Source: Aldehydirespirator sp965261105 (GTDB taxonomy: Bacteria; Actinomycetota; Acidimicrobiia; Acidimicrobiales; Aldehydirespiratoraceae). Taken from it: 64,000 bases of DNA. Made by a program: the position numbers and the translations under genes. The notes under the pieces are model-generated. The model was not told where the DNA came from and ran no database searches. It saw only the letters and a list, made by a program, of their open reading frames with translations. Shown piece by piece: positions 52,318 to 60,664 of this stretch (the stretch's first letter is position 1; each line of letters begins with the position of its first letter). The stretch spans positions 806,001 to 870,000 of the forward strand of contig CBDHCM010000006.1 in NCBI GenBank assembly GCA_965261105.1, read 5' to 3'.

Positions 52318-52635
52318 TTATGCCAGTTCGGGGACGGCTTGGCCGGCGCGGTGATCGGGGTTATTGATCTCTTCAGGGTCCCGGAACATGCACATTGTTC
52401 GAACCCTGCCCGCGAACCTAGCTTCGGTTCGGTCTTCATAGCTCCTCAACTCGTCGAGCGGCCACGGCCCGTCGCCGGGATCCGGTAGCTCCCAGAATGT
52501 CTGGACTATCCAGCCGTCCTCCCAGTACGGATCGGCGATGACGGAGACATATCGGATGCGTGCCGGATCGCCCTCGTCCGCTAGTTCGCGGTTGAGGTCG
52601 GCCACTGTCATTCGGGCCTCTTCATATATGTCCAT
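52318..52635 (-). CDS. Small acidic hypothetical protein, partner of the HEPN-like gene
   Basis: 105 residues with IRYVSVIADPYWEDGWIVQT, then FWELPDPGDGPWPLDELRSYE. It is acidic, with no motif I know. The stop (TAA, 52318-52320) overlaps the reading frame of the HEPN-like gene, so the pair resembles an antitoxin-toxin or regulator-effector couple. The ATG is uncertain: ATG 52635 has poor ribosome spacing, and a second one at 52611 follows GAAGAGG. Confidence 0.55.
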   Translation of the reverse strand: MDIYEEARMTVADLNRELADEGDPARIRYVSVIADPYWEDGWIVQTFWELPDPGDGPWPLDELRSYEDRTEARFAGRVRTMCMFRDPEEINNPDHRAGQAVPELA

Positions 52636-52745
52636 ACCCCATTGTCTCAGCGCCGCTTCGACGCGTCAACGTCCATTGGCGCTCGGTGCTCCTACCACTT
52701 CGGTCGCAGCCGCGCCTGTACCGGGCGCGGTAGCCTGCAGTCGCC

Positions 52746-53078
52746 ATGGGTCAGCCCGTCACATTCCTGCGAACGTCGTCGCCTAGGCCCGGCATCGTGC
52801 GCTTCGAGCTCAACCGGACCATGACCGGAATGGGACACGAGCGCTACCGGGCGGGCCAGGAGATCATCGGCAACCGTGCTGTCGACGAACTGGCCCGCCG
52901 GCTGCTGGCCACCGGGAAGCTTGCCGCGGTGCACATACACGGCTCGATGGTCACCGCCGAACTGGCTGAGTCCGACGAGTCCGGCCTCGACGACGTGATC
53001 GCCGACCTGTACACCTACTACGTGCCCGGCGTGGAGATCCCGCCCGACGAGGAGCTCATGGCCATGGTGGAGGGCTGA
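52746..53078 (+). CDS. Nfu/NifU N-terminal-like small protein
   Basis: 110 residues. VRFELNRTMTGMGHERYRAG near the start and TGKLAAVHIHGSMVTAELAE in the middle resemble the Nfu N-terminal domain, a scaffold-type fold without the C-terminal CXXC. The acidic end runs VEIPPDEELMAMVEG. Role unclear; Fe-S support is an inference. It overlaps the convergent remnant at 53056 by 23 bases. Confidence 0.6.
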   Translation: MGQPVTFLRTSSPRPGIVRFELNRTMTGMGHERYRAGQEIIGNRAVDELARRLLATGKLAAVHIHGSMVTAELAESDESGLDDVIADLYTYYVPGVEIPPDEELMAMVEG

Positions 53079-53331
53079 CGAGCCCTACGACCTGCAAGGG
53101 TGTCTCGCCCGGCTTGGTCACATCCATGACGATTGCTGAGATCTTGCGTGACTCGTCGGGGGTCAGGTCCTGCTCCAGCCGCTGGCGCAGCGCCTCGGCC
53201 TCGAGGGGACGCTTGCCGTCGGGCGGTGGCTTGGTCTCGTTGGCGCCGAACCACAACACCAGGTAGATGCCGTAACCCGATGTCGCTCGGCCGGTCGTGT
53301 ACTTGCCGATGAGCTGCTTGAGTAAAATCAC
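53056..53331 (-). pseudogene. C-terminal remnant of a large protein
   Basis: 91 residues reading IGKYTTGRATSGYGIYLVLW, then FGANETKPPPDGKRPLEAEA and LRQRLEQDLTPDESRKIS. It resembles the C-terminal end of large helical or NTPase proteins in defence islands. The frame begins abruptly at 53331 after an AT-rich junction (AAAATCACTCAATGATG). No ATP-binding part is present. Probably the tail of a deleted gene. Confidence 0.55.
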
Positions 53332-53391
53332 TCAATGATGTAGATGCTCCTGGCCGGCTTGATGCGAGGAGAGTCTCGGGCCGCTGACACA

Positions 53392-53574
53392 ATGGCGGCG
53401 TGGACGGCGGTGGACGGCGTGGACGCAGTCGGCCGGCCCGTGGTGGCGGCGGCACTGTGCGTCACGGCCTTGGTAGGCACGGTCGCGGTGGCCGCCACCG
53501 ACGGCCGGGTCGGCGTGGCCGGCTGGGTGCGTCCGGGTGCCGGAGGGCGCGAGACCGCCGCGGCGCGGCGATAA
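53392..53574 (+). CDS. Possible small membrane protein
   Basis: 60 residues with one hydrophobic stretch (VVAAALCVTALVGTVAVAAT) and a basic C-terminus. ATG 53392 follows a purine-rich site at low strength. It lies in the 305-base space between the remnant at 53331 and the VOC gene at 53637. Without comparison I cannot tell it from chance. Confidence 0.3.
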   Translation: MAAWTAVDGVDAVGRPVVAAALCVTALVGTVAVAATDGRVGVAGWVRPGAGGRETAAARR

Positions 53575-53636
53575 TGCAGTGCCGACACGGACGGATGGAC
53601 CCGCCGGGCTCCCACCGGGAAGGAAAGGACGTTCCC

Positions 53637-54101
53637 ATGGTCAACCCAATCCCCGACGACTACCCGCGGATCACCACGTACCTGTGCGTTGATGGTGCTG
53701 CCGAGGCCATCGACTTCTATACGAGCGTGTTCGGCTTCACCGAGCGGCACCGCATGACCTTCGACGGCCGGGTCGGCCACTGCGAGCTGTTGCTGGGCGG
53801 CTCGATGATCATGCTGTCCGACGAGTATCCCGAGATGGGCGTGGTCGGCCCCAAGACGCTGGGCGGGACCCCGATGTCGATGAACGTGTACGTCGAGGAC
53901 TCCGACGCCACGTTCGCAGCCGCGCTGGCCGCGGGGGCCACCGAGATGCGACCGGTGGAGGACCAGTTTCACGGCGACCGGTCCGGGCAGTTCGAGGACC
54001 GCTGGGGACACCGCTGGGTAGTCGCCACCCACGTCGAGGATGTCGACGACGACGAGATTGCCCGCCGCGCCGCGGCGATGATGAGTGGGGATGAGCACTA
54101 G
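53637..54101 (+). CDS. VOC family protein (PhnB-like)
   Basis: A 154-residue vicinal-oxygen-chelate protein with the PhnB-type pattern: ITTYLCVDGAAEAIDFYTSV, FGRVGHCELLLGGSMIMLSD-like (DGRVGHCELLLGG) and FEDRWGHRWVVATH. The metal residues His/Glu are present in VGHCEL and at the GHRW end. Relatives include bleomycin-resistance-like and glyoxalase-like proteins of unknown substrate. AAGGAAAGG precedes ATG 53637. Confidence 0.85.
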   Translation: MVNPIPDDYPRITTYLCVDGAAEAIDFYTSVFGFTERHRMTFDGRVGHCELLLGGSMIMLSDEYPEMGVVGPKTLGGTPMSMNVYVEDSDATFAAALAAGATEMRPVEDQFHGDRSGQFEDRWGHRWVVATHVEDVDDDEIARRAAAMMSGDEH

Positions 54102-54143
54102 CTCGAAGCCGCTCCACGCGCTGACGGGCGGCTACGGGCACTA

Positions 54144-54764
54144 ATGCAGGACACTCCAGTTCAGTCTCTCGCCGTGCTCGATGTCGAGGGTGTGCTCACC
54201 CCGGAGGTGTGGATCGCGGTGGCCGAGCGCACCGGCATCGACTTCCTGCGCCGAACCACCCGCGACGAGCCCGACTACGACGTGCTCATGAAGGGCAGGA
54301 TTGCGGCCCTCGACGCGGCCGGCGTCACGATGACCACGATCATGGAGGTGGTCGGGGGCCTGGCGCCGCTCGACGGCGCGCTCGACTTTCTGCGGGAGCT
54401 CCAGTCGCGCATGCCCGTGGTGCTGCTGTCAGACACCTTCGAGCAGTTCGGCCGCCCGCTGATGGCCCAGTTGGGCTGGCCCCTGCTGCTGTGCCACACG
54501 CTCGTGGTGGAGGACGACCGGCTCGCGGACTATCGGCTGCGGCTTCCCGACCAGAAGGCGAGGGCGGTCGAGGCCTTCCGCTCGCTCAACTACCGGGTGG
54601 CCGCGGTGGGCGACTCCTACAACGACATCACGATGCTGGCAGCAGCCGACGCCGGGATCCTGTTCCGGGCCCCCGGCAACGTGAGGGCCGAGCATCCGCA
54701 GTATCCCTGCTGCACTGACTACGACGACCTCCTGGACCTGCTGGCTGACGCGCCGACAGGCTGA
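54144..54764 (+). CDS. thrH: Phosphoserine phosphatase/homoserine phosphotransferase
   Basis: A 206-residue HAD phosphatase closely matching Pseudomonas ThrH: VLDVEGVLTPEVW with the acidic pair D13 and E15, DEPDYDVLMKGRI, LSDTFEQFGRPLMAQLGWP and AVGDSYNDITMLAAA. ThrH dephosphorylates phosphoserine and can move phosphate to homoserine. It is full length and alone; the next frame, 15 bases on, is a fragment. ATG 54144. Confidence 0.87.
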   Translation: MQDTPVQSLAVLDVEGVLTPEVWIAVAERTGIDFLRRTTRDEPDYDVLMKGRIAALDAAGVTMTTIMEVVGGLAPLDGALDFLRELQSRMPVVLLSDTFEQFGRPLMAQLGWPLLLCHTLVVEDDRLADYRLRLPDQKARAVEAFRSLNYRVAAVGDSYNDITMLAAADAGILFRAPGNVRAEHPQYPCCTDYDDLLDLLADAPTG

Positions 54765-54778
54765 GCGTCTCGGCGCGA

Positions 54779-55209
54779 GCCTCTGCCATCGTCGACCACT
54801 ACGAACTGTTCGGCATGGTCTCCGGACGCTTGCCGCTATGGCCGCCGTCTCACTCAAGGAGAATGAGATCGCCCAGCTCGCGGCCATCCACGAACGGTTT
54901 GAACGCGACACCGGCGAGGACCTCTCGGCCCTGAACGACGCCTTCCACCGGGTGATCAATTCGGCCGCGCCCCGGCGGACACGATGGCTGCTGCGACACC
55001 TGGTGCGGTCGGTTCCGGCCCGCTACTACGAGTTCATCGACGGCTGGGACTCGCAGGCCGTTCAGCACCATGCCGCCATCCTCGAGGCCATCTCCGAGCG
55101 CGACCCCGACGGCGCCCGCGAAGCCATGGAGGAGCACCTGCGTCAGAGCGGCCTTGCCGCCGCCGAGTTCTTGCGGCGCCACGGATACTGGGATGAGGAA
55201 CGGTCGTGA
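54779..55209 (+). pseudogene. GntR-type regulator, FCD domain only, frameshifted
   Basis: The DNA-binding half is missing. 54779-54830 reads ASAIVDHYELFGMVSGR, then a one-base shift near 54829-54838, and from ATG 54838 the rest of the FCD ligand domain continues (AAVSLKENEIAQLAAIHERF; DLSALNDAFHRVI; AILEAISERDPDGAREAM). One inserted base would restore SGRLAAMAAVSL. It starts directly after thrH, so a deletion removed the 5' part. The 123-residue frame from 54838 cannot bind DNA. Confidence 0.75.
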
Positions 55210-55246
55210 GCGGGTCCGACTCTGCACCGGCTAGAGCGGCGCAGCC

Positions 55247-55705
55247 GTGACTCTCGCCGGTCCTGCGACCCTGGCGGCGCCGGACGCCGAGACGGCTGAG
55301 GACTTTGAGATGATCCGCACCGAGGTGCGCCGCCTGTGCGACCGGTATGGCAACGCTTACTGGCGCGACCTCGAGCCCGACCGCTATCCCCACGACTTCG
55401 TCGCCGAGCTTCGCTTCGCCCCGGACCATTCCGACCCCGACCGATCCGACGGATCCGGTGAGGTCATCGACGTCACCGCCTGCGGTGTGTGCCACTCCGA
55501 CCTCCATGTCGTCGATGGGGAGATACCCAGCCCCCTGCCGCTGATCCTCGGGCACGAGGTCACCGGCGTGCACCCGCGCCTGGGTCCGGTCATGGTGTAC
55601 GCGCCGTGGGGCTGTCGCACCTGCGAGCTCTGCGCTGAGGGCGTCGAGATGATCTGCGTCGACGCCAGCGAGGCGGGCATCTTCGCCGACGGCGGCTACC
55701 GGTGA
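55247..55705 (+). pseudogene. Chimera: acyl-CoA dehydrogenase N-terminus fused to alcohol dehydrogenase N-terminus
   Basis: An in-frame join of two gene fragments in 152 residues. Residues about 15-58 (EDFEMIRTEVRRLCDRYGNA; YWRDLEPDRYPHDFVAEL) are the first helices of an acyl-CoA dehydrogenase. After an Asp/Pro-rich stretch, residues about 72-150 (VIDVTACGVCHSDLHVVDGE; LPLILGHEVTGV; CRTCELCAEGVEMIC) are a zinc alcohol dehydrogenase N-terminus with the catalytic and structural Cys. Neither enzyme is complete. Its stop overlaps the start of the next fragment (GTGA). Confidence 0.75.
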
Positions 55706-56070
55706 TCACGGACGTCAACAACGACACCACCATCGTGCGCGCGGAGGTGTTCGGCCCGGTTCTGGCGGTGATGCCCTTCGACGACGAGGACGAGGTGGTT
55801 GCGCTGGCCAATGACTCCGATTTCGGCCTGGCTGCCGGGGTGTGGACGCTCGATGTGCGGCGAGTCCACCGGATGGCCAGGGCACTCGACGCGGGCACGG
55901 TCTGGGTCAACACCTACCGCAATGTCAGCTGTATGGCGCCCTTCGGCGGGTTCAAGCAGTCCGGGTACGGCAAGGACAACGGCCGCGAGGCGCTCGACGG
56001 GTACCTGAAGACCAAGACCGTCTGGGTGGAGCCCACCGGCGCCACCCGCGCCCCGTTCGTGGTCGGATAG
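55702..56070 (+). pseudogene. Aldehyde dehydrogenase C-terminal fragment
   Basis: 122 residues: ITDVNNDTTIVRAEVFGPVL, then FDDEDEVVALANDSDFGLAA and PFGGFKQSGYGKDNGREALD. This is the last quarter of an ALDH. The catalytic Cys and Glu lie upstream of this part and are absent. It begins at GTG 55702 on the stop of the ADH fragment. P450 follows by 25 bases. Confidence 0.78.
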
Positions 56071-56095
56071 CGGTCGAGCAGATGGGCAGGAGTTC

Positions 56096-57355
56096 ATGAG
56101 GAACTTCGCCGAGCGGCTCCTCGCGCCCGCGGACCTCCCGGATCCGGCCACTTTCTCTGAGGGCATTCCCCACGCCGCCTTCGCCGAGATGCGGGCCCGC
56201 CCGCAGCTGAGCTGGACGCCGCCCAGCGGCGGCGACCGCATCGGCTTCTGGTCGGTCACCCGCCACGGGCCGGTGTCGGAGGTCTCTCGCGACACCGACG
56301 TGTACTCCTCGGCGGTCGGCCACATACAGATATACGACATCGACTCCGACGCCCTGTCGGCCAGGGCGTCGATGATCGACCTCGACCCTCCGGTGCACAC
56401 CCGGCTGCGGCGCCTGGTCAGCTCGGCGTTCACGCCGCGCCACGTGCAGTCGTATGAGGCCGCGGTGCGATCCAGGATCGCCGGGCGCCTCGACGCGCTG
56501 GGGCAGGCCGGCGGCGGCGACTGGGTGGAGGCGGTGGCGGCGCCGATACCGATCGGAGTCATCTGCGACATCATGGGCGTGCCCGAATCGGACCACGACT
56601 ACATGATCGAGCTGACGGACCATCTCGTGGCGGGCACCTCCAGCAAGCCGCTGGAGCGCAGCGCCTACGGCAACACCACCGAGCTGCGGCTGTTGCCGTT
56701 CAACAGTCCGGCCGCCCACGGAATCAACGAGTACGCCCGCGCCTTGGGTGAGCGGCGCCGGGCCGAGCCCGCCGACGACCTGGTGACCAAGCTGATCGAG
56801 GCCGAGGTCGACGGAGAGCGCCTCACCGACGCCGAGTTCACCAACTTCTTCCGCCTGATGGTCTTCGCCCGCAACGAGACCACCAGGGCCTCCATGGCCC
56901 ATCTGGCCCTGCATCTGGTCGAGTTCGCCGACCAGTTCGAGCTGGTCCGCTCCGATCCGTCGCTGCTGGCCCGGGCGGCCGAAGAGGTGATCCGGTACTC
57001 GTCTCCGATCCTGTACTTCCGTCGCACGGTGACGAGAGACACCGCGTTGCAGGACACTGCGCTGCGCGCCGGTGACAAAGTGGTGATGTGGTACGCCGCG
57101 GCCAACTTCGACGAAGCCGTGTTCGACCAGTCGATGCGCTTCGACGTGACGAGGCCCCTGCGGCCGCCCAACGCAGCGTTCGGCGGCGGTGGCGCTCACT
57201 TCTGCCTCGGCGCGCCGCTGGCCCGTCTCGAGGTCGCCATCCTCGTCGAGGAGATCCTCGACCGCGGCATCCGTCTGGAACTGGCGAGCGGGCCCGCCTA
57301 CGTCGACTCGAACTTCGTCAACGGCATCGAGCATCTGGAGGTCAAGGTCGCGTGA
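56096..57355 (+). CDS. Cytochrome P450
   Basis: A 419-residue bacterial P450. Heme loop FGGGGAHFCLGAPLARLE with Cys370, ExxR pair E297 and R300 (EEVIRY), and I-helix FARNETTRAS with the acid-Thr pair E261-T262. In the I-helix the usual small residue before NETT (AGNETT) is Arg (ARNETT), which is unusual and may affect oxygen binding. It is close to CYP125/CYP142-like families by length and style only. No ferredoxin gene is adjacent. ATG 56096 after CAGGAG. Confidence 0.88.
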   Translation: MRNFAERLLAPADLPDPATFSEGIPHAAFAEMRARPQLSWTPPSGGDRIGFWSVTRHGPVSEVSRDTDVYSSAVGHIQIYDIDSDALSARASMIDLDPPVHTRLRRLVSSAFTPRHVQSYEAAVRSRIAGRLDALGQAGGGDWVEAVAAPIPIGVICDIMGVPESDHDYMIELTDHLVAGTSSKPLERSAYGNTTELRLLPFNSPAAHGINEYARALGERRRAEPADDLVTKLIEAEVDGERLTDAEFTNFFRLMVFARNETTRASMAHLALHLVEFADQFELVRSDPSLLARAAEEVIRYSSPILYFRRTVTRDTALQDTALRAGDKVVMWYAAANFDEAVFDQSMRFDVTRPLRPPNAAFGGGGAHFCLGAPLARLEVAILVEEILDRGIRLELASGPAYVDSNFVNGIEHLEVKVA

Positions 57356-57455
57356 TGGGTGCGGCGGCTGGCGGGATTGGAGCGCCGGGAGGGGTCGCGC
57401 CGGCGCGCCGGCGTAGAACCAGCGGCAGTCTGGGTCGGATGAGAGTCTGGGTCGG

Positions 57456-58706
57456 ATGAGCGTCTCGGTCCTGCCTGAGCTCGGTCCGGTGCAGGGCGAT
57501 CCGGCCAGCGCCGAAGCCTGGGCGCGCGGCTGGGAGCAGTCCTTGCACTTCCGGGGCGACCCGGTGGAGGTGATGTCGGAGGCGGGCCAGGCTGACGAGT
57601 CATTCGTCATGGGACCGGTGTTCGCGGCGGTCTACCGGGTGCTGGCGGGAGCTCCGCTCGACACCCCGGCCCTGCTCGCCGATGTGGCGCGGGCCCGAGC
57701 GGGCCTCATCGGATCGGGGAGCCGCGAGCGGGGTCACGTCGGGGCCCTCGGGATGCTCCTCGGCGGCGAGTTCACCGCGGCCGCTCTGGCATGGGACGTC
57801 ATCGCGCTCGACGGACGGGACTTCGCGGCGCTGCGCTTCGCCCACGACGTGTATCTGCACCTCGGGGACGCCGAGAGCCGCCTTGATTCCAGCTCCAGGG
57901 CCGTGAAGGCCTGGGAATGCGAGCCGGGATGGGGGTTCGTGGCCGGCCAGCACGCCTTCGCCCTGGAGGAGGTGGGATGCTACGCCGAGGCCGAGGAACT
58001 GGGCCAGTTGGCTTTGGGCCTCGATCCCGACGATCTGTGGGCCAGGCATGCGCTCGCTCACGTCTACGAGTCAACCGACGACACCCCCGCCGCGCTGGAG
58101 CTGCTCGAGGGATCCGTCGAACGATGGAGCGGCCAGGACCTGTTCGCCATTCACATGTGGTGGCATCTGGCCTTGCGCCTGCTGGCCTCCCGCGACCTGC
58201 CCGGCGCGCTGGCCGTCTTCGACGAGCGCCGGCCCGATGCCACCACCGCCTTCCAACTCTGCGACCAGACATCGCTGCTGTGGCGTCTGGAGCTGGCCGG
58301 CTGCGACGCCGGCGACCGCTGGGATGCTCTCGCGGACCGCTGGGACCAGGTAGCGGAGCGTCACACCTGCGGCTTTCTGGACGTGCATGCCGCCTTGGCT
58401 TTCGCTCGCCGGCCCGGCCATCCCGGGGCGCGGCGCTGGCTTGAGGGCCTGACTAGCCGTCTGGCGGGCAGCAGCGAGAACGACCGCACGTTCATCGAGG
58501 TGGTGGCCCCTCTGGTGGAGGCGTTCCGCGGCTATGCCAGGGGCGACACGGACCGCTTTGTGCGGCTAGTGGACGGGCTGGGTCGGGCGACTCGCCGCGT
58601 CGGCGGCAGCATCGCCCAGCGGGATTTGATCGCCCTCACCCGGCGCCGAGCCGTCGAGCACAGCCGCCCCGACTCGCTCCCGGCGGGTGATGGAGACGTG
58701 CGGTGA
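57456..58706 (+). CDS. TTC38-like tetratricopeptide repeat protein
   Basis: 416 residues of helical hairpins resembling TTC38 proteins. Characteristic pieces are GHVGALGMLLGGEFTAAALA, HDVYLHLGDAESRLDSS and LWARHALAHVYESTDDTPAA. No signal peptide or membrane segment. The ATG at 57456 is inside the second of two 16-bp repeats (GTCTGGGTCGGATGAG at 57428 and 57445). Its stop overlaps the next gene by four bases, so the two are coupled. Function unknown. Confidence 0.78.
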   Translation: MSVSVLPELGPVQGDPASAEAWARGWEQSLHFRGDPVEVMSEAGQADESFVMGPVFAAVYRVLAGAPLDTPALLADVARARAGLIGSGSRERGHVGALGMLLGGEFTAAALAWDVIALDGRDFAALRFAHDVYLHLGDAESRLDSSSRAVKAWECEPGWGFVAGQHAFALEEVGCYAEAEELGQLALGLDPDDLWARHALAHVYESTDDTPAALELLEGSVERWSGQDLFAIHMWWHLALRLLASRDLPGALAVFDERRPDATTAFQLCDQTSLLWRLELAGCDAGDRWDALADRWDQVAERHTCGFLDVHAALAFARRPGHPGARRWLEGLTSRLAGSSENDRTFIEVVAPLVEAFRGYARGDTDRFVRLVDGLGRATRRVGGSIAQRDLIALTRRRAVEHSRPDSLPAGDGDVR

Positions 58707-60544
58707 CTTGGGCTCTGACGGGCGAGCAACTCGCGATGCAGGCCGAGGCCCGGGCCCTCGCCCGCGAGGTGATCGCGCCACGGGCTGCGGACGTGGATCG
58801 GAGCGAGGAGTATCCCTGGGAGAACGCGGCCGCGTTGCAGCAGGCCGGATTCACCGGGATGACCATTCCCGTGGAGCTGGGCGGCCCGGGCCGGCCCCTG
58901 CTCGATGCGGTGCTGGTGGTGGAGGAGATGGCCAAGGTGTGCGGCGTCACCGGCCGCATCGCGGTGGAGTGCAACACGGGCGCGCTCTCCGCAGTCATGT
59001 CCTACGGCACCGACGACCAGCGCAAGAGGGTCGCGGAGCTGGTGCTGGCCGGGGACAAGCCGGCCATCTGCATCACTGAGCCGGGCGCCGGGAGCGCCGC
59101 GTCGGAGATGACCACCCGCGCCGACCGCCGCAGCGACGCCTATGTGCTCAACGGCACCAAGCACTGGATCACCGGCGGCGGCGTGTCCAAGACGCACCTC
59201 GTGTTCGCCCGGGTCTTCGACGAGGACGGCAACGAAGAGGGCATCGGCGCCTTCCTGGCCTTCCGGGACGAGACGCCCGGGCTCGAGGCGGGGCCCCGCG
59301 AGCCGACGATGGGCCTGCGCGGGATTCCCGAGACGACCATCGTGTGCAACGACGCCGAGGTCGGTGCGGACATGGCTGTGATGCCGCCGTCGGGGCTGAG
59401 ACGGGGCTTCGCCGACCTGATGAACGCCTACAACACCCAGCGGGTCGGCGCAGGCACGGTGGCGCTCGGCCTGGCTTCGGGCGCCTACGAACTGGCGTTG
59501 GAGTTCGTGAAGAAGCGCGAGCAGTTCGGCCGCCCCATCGCTGAGTTCCAGGGCCTGCAGTGGATCCTGGCCGACATGTCGGTGAAGCTGGAGGCGGCTC
59601 GCAGCCTCACCTACCGGGCCGCGGCCTCAAAGGGATCCGGCGCCAGCCCGTTCCCGGACCCGGTCCTGGCCGCCCAGGCCAAGATCTTCACCGCCGAGGC
59701 GGCCATCGCGGTGGTGAGCGACGCGCTGCAGGCTCACGGAGCGGCCGGCTACAGCCGCAACCATGCACTGGAGCGCATGTACCGCGACGTGCGGATGTTC
59801 ACCATCGGGGGCGGGGCGGTGGCCCTCACCGGCACCGCCGAGCAGGCCTGCAAAGTCGGATTCTCGATAGCAGACATCTCCGCGGCCATGTACGCCCTGT
59901 CGTCGATCCTGGCCGCCCTCTACCGCCGGCAGGCAACCGGGGAGGGCGCCTCCATCGAGGTGTCGATGCTGGAGAGCGTCGCCGAGCGGACGGCCGCGCC
60001 TACCTACGCCGCGGTGGGCGCGGGCTCGGTGCCGCCGCGGGCCGGCCACCGTCACACCATGATCGCGCCCTATGGCATGTACCGGATGAGCGACGGCGAG
60101 CTGGTGATGATCGGAGTGCAGAGCATCCGGGACTGGGCCGACTTCGCCGAGCACGTCCTGCAGGATCGGGCGCTCATCGACGATCCCCGGTTCGTCGACA
60201 ACTCCGACCGCATTGCCAACATCGACGATCTCGAGGCGCTGATCAACTCGGTGTTCGAATCGGTTCCCGTCGAAGAGCTGATCGGGCGCCTGCGAGCCGG
60301 CCGGGTCGCCCACAGCTTCGTGCGAGACCCGCTGGCGCTGTGGCAGCACGACCAGCTCAGAGCCCGCGACCGCTTCATGCAGGTGACCACCCCCACCGGG
60401 TCGGCCGAGGTCTACAAGCCACCGTTCAACCTCAGCAATGCCGGCCTTCCGGACGCGACCGTGCCCGCCCTGGGCGACCACGACCCCGATCTGGTGGCCA
60501 CCCTCGAAGCCCGAGCCGCCAAACGTCAGGACTCGGGGTCGTAG
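58703..60544 (+). CDS. Acyl-CoA dehydrogenase fused in frame to the C-terminal part of a class III CoA-transferase
   Basis: A 613-residue frame. Residues 1 to about 370 are a nearly complete acyl-CoA dehydrogenase (CITEPGAGSAASEMTT; NGTKHWITGGG; AHGAAGYSRNHALERMYRDV; RMFTIGGG). The rest, from about 371 (LTGTAEQACKVGFSIADISA; AALYRRQATGEGASIEVSML; HRHTMIAPYGMYRM), is the C-terminal 240 residues of a CaiB/BaiF-type CoA-transferase, whose usual N-terminal 150 or so residues are missing. Natural fusions of these two are not known to me. The join lies near 59805-59822 in a GGGGGCGGGG run. The dehydrogenase half could still work. Confidence 0.8.
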   Translation: MTWALTGEQLAMQAEARALAREVIAPRAADVDRSEEYPWENAAALQQAGFTGMTIPVELGGPGRPLLDAVLVVEEMAKVCGVTGRIAVECNTGALSAVMSYGTDDQRKRVAELVLAGDKPAICITEPGAGSAASEMTTRADRRSDAYVLNGTKHWITGGGVSKTHLVFARVFDEDGNEEGIGAFLAFRDETPGLEAGPREPTMGLRGIPETTIVCNDAEVGADMAVMPPSGLRRGFADLMNAYNTQRVGAGTVALGLASGAYELALEFVKKREQFGRPIAEFQGLQWILADMSVKLEAARSLTYRAAASKGSGASPFPDPVLAAQAKIFTAEAAIAVVSDALQAHGAAGYSRNHALERMYRDVRMFTIGGGAVALTGTAEQACKVGFSIADISAAMYALSSILAALYRRQATGEGASIEVSMLESVAERTAAPTYAAVGAGSVPPRAGHRHTMIAPYGMYRMSDGELVMIGVQSIRDWADFAEHVLQDRALIDDPRFVDNSDRIANIDDLEALINSVFESVPVEELIGRLRAGRVAHSFVRDPLALWQHDQLRARDRFMQVTTPTGSAEVYKPPFNLSNAGLPDATVPALGDHDPDLVATLEARAAKRQDSGS

Positions 60545-60664
60545 AGTTCATCTGATATAGCTGGCAATCGCATACGGGCAGCAGAGACTCACCAGAAGTG
60601 GGTACTTGAAACGGGGGTGGGCGCATTCGCACGAGTGGTCTCGCTGTGTTCCGATGTTGACCGA

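Noticed and set aside
57428..57460. Direct 16-bp repeat before the TTC38-like gene as a regulatory tandem
   Set aside because: Only two copies, offset by 17 bases, with no symmetry; probably a simple local duplication.
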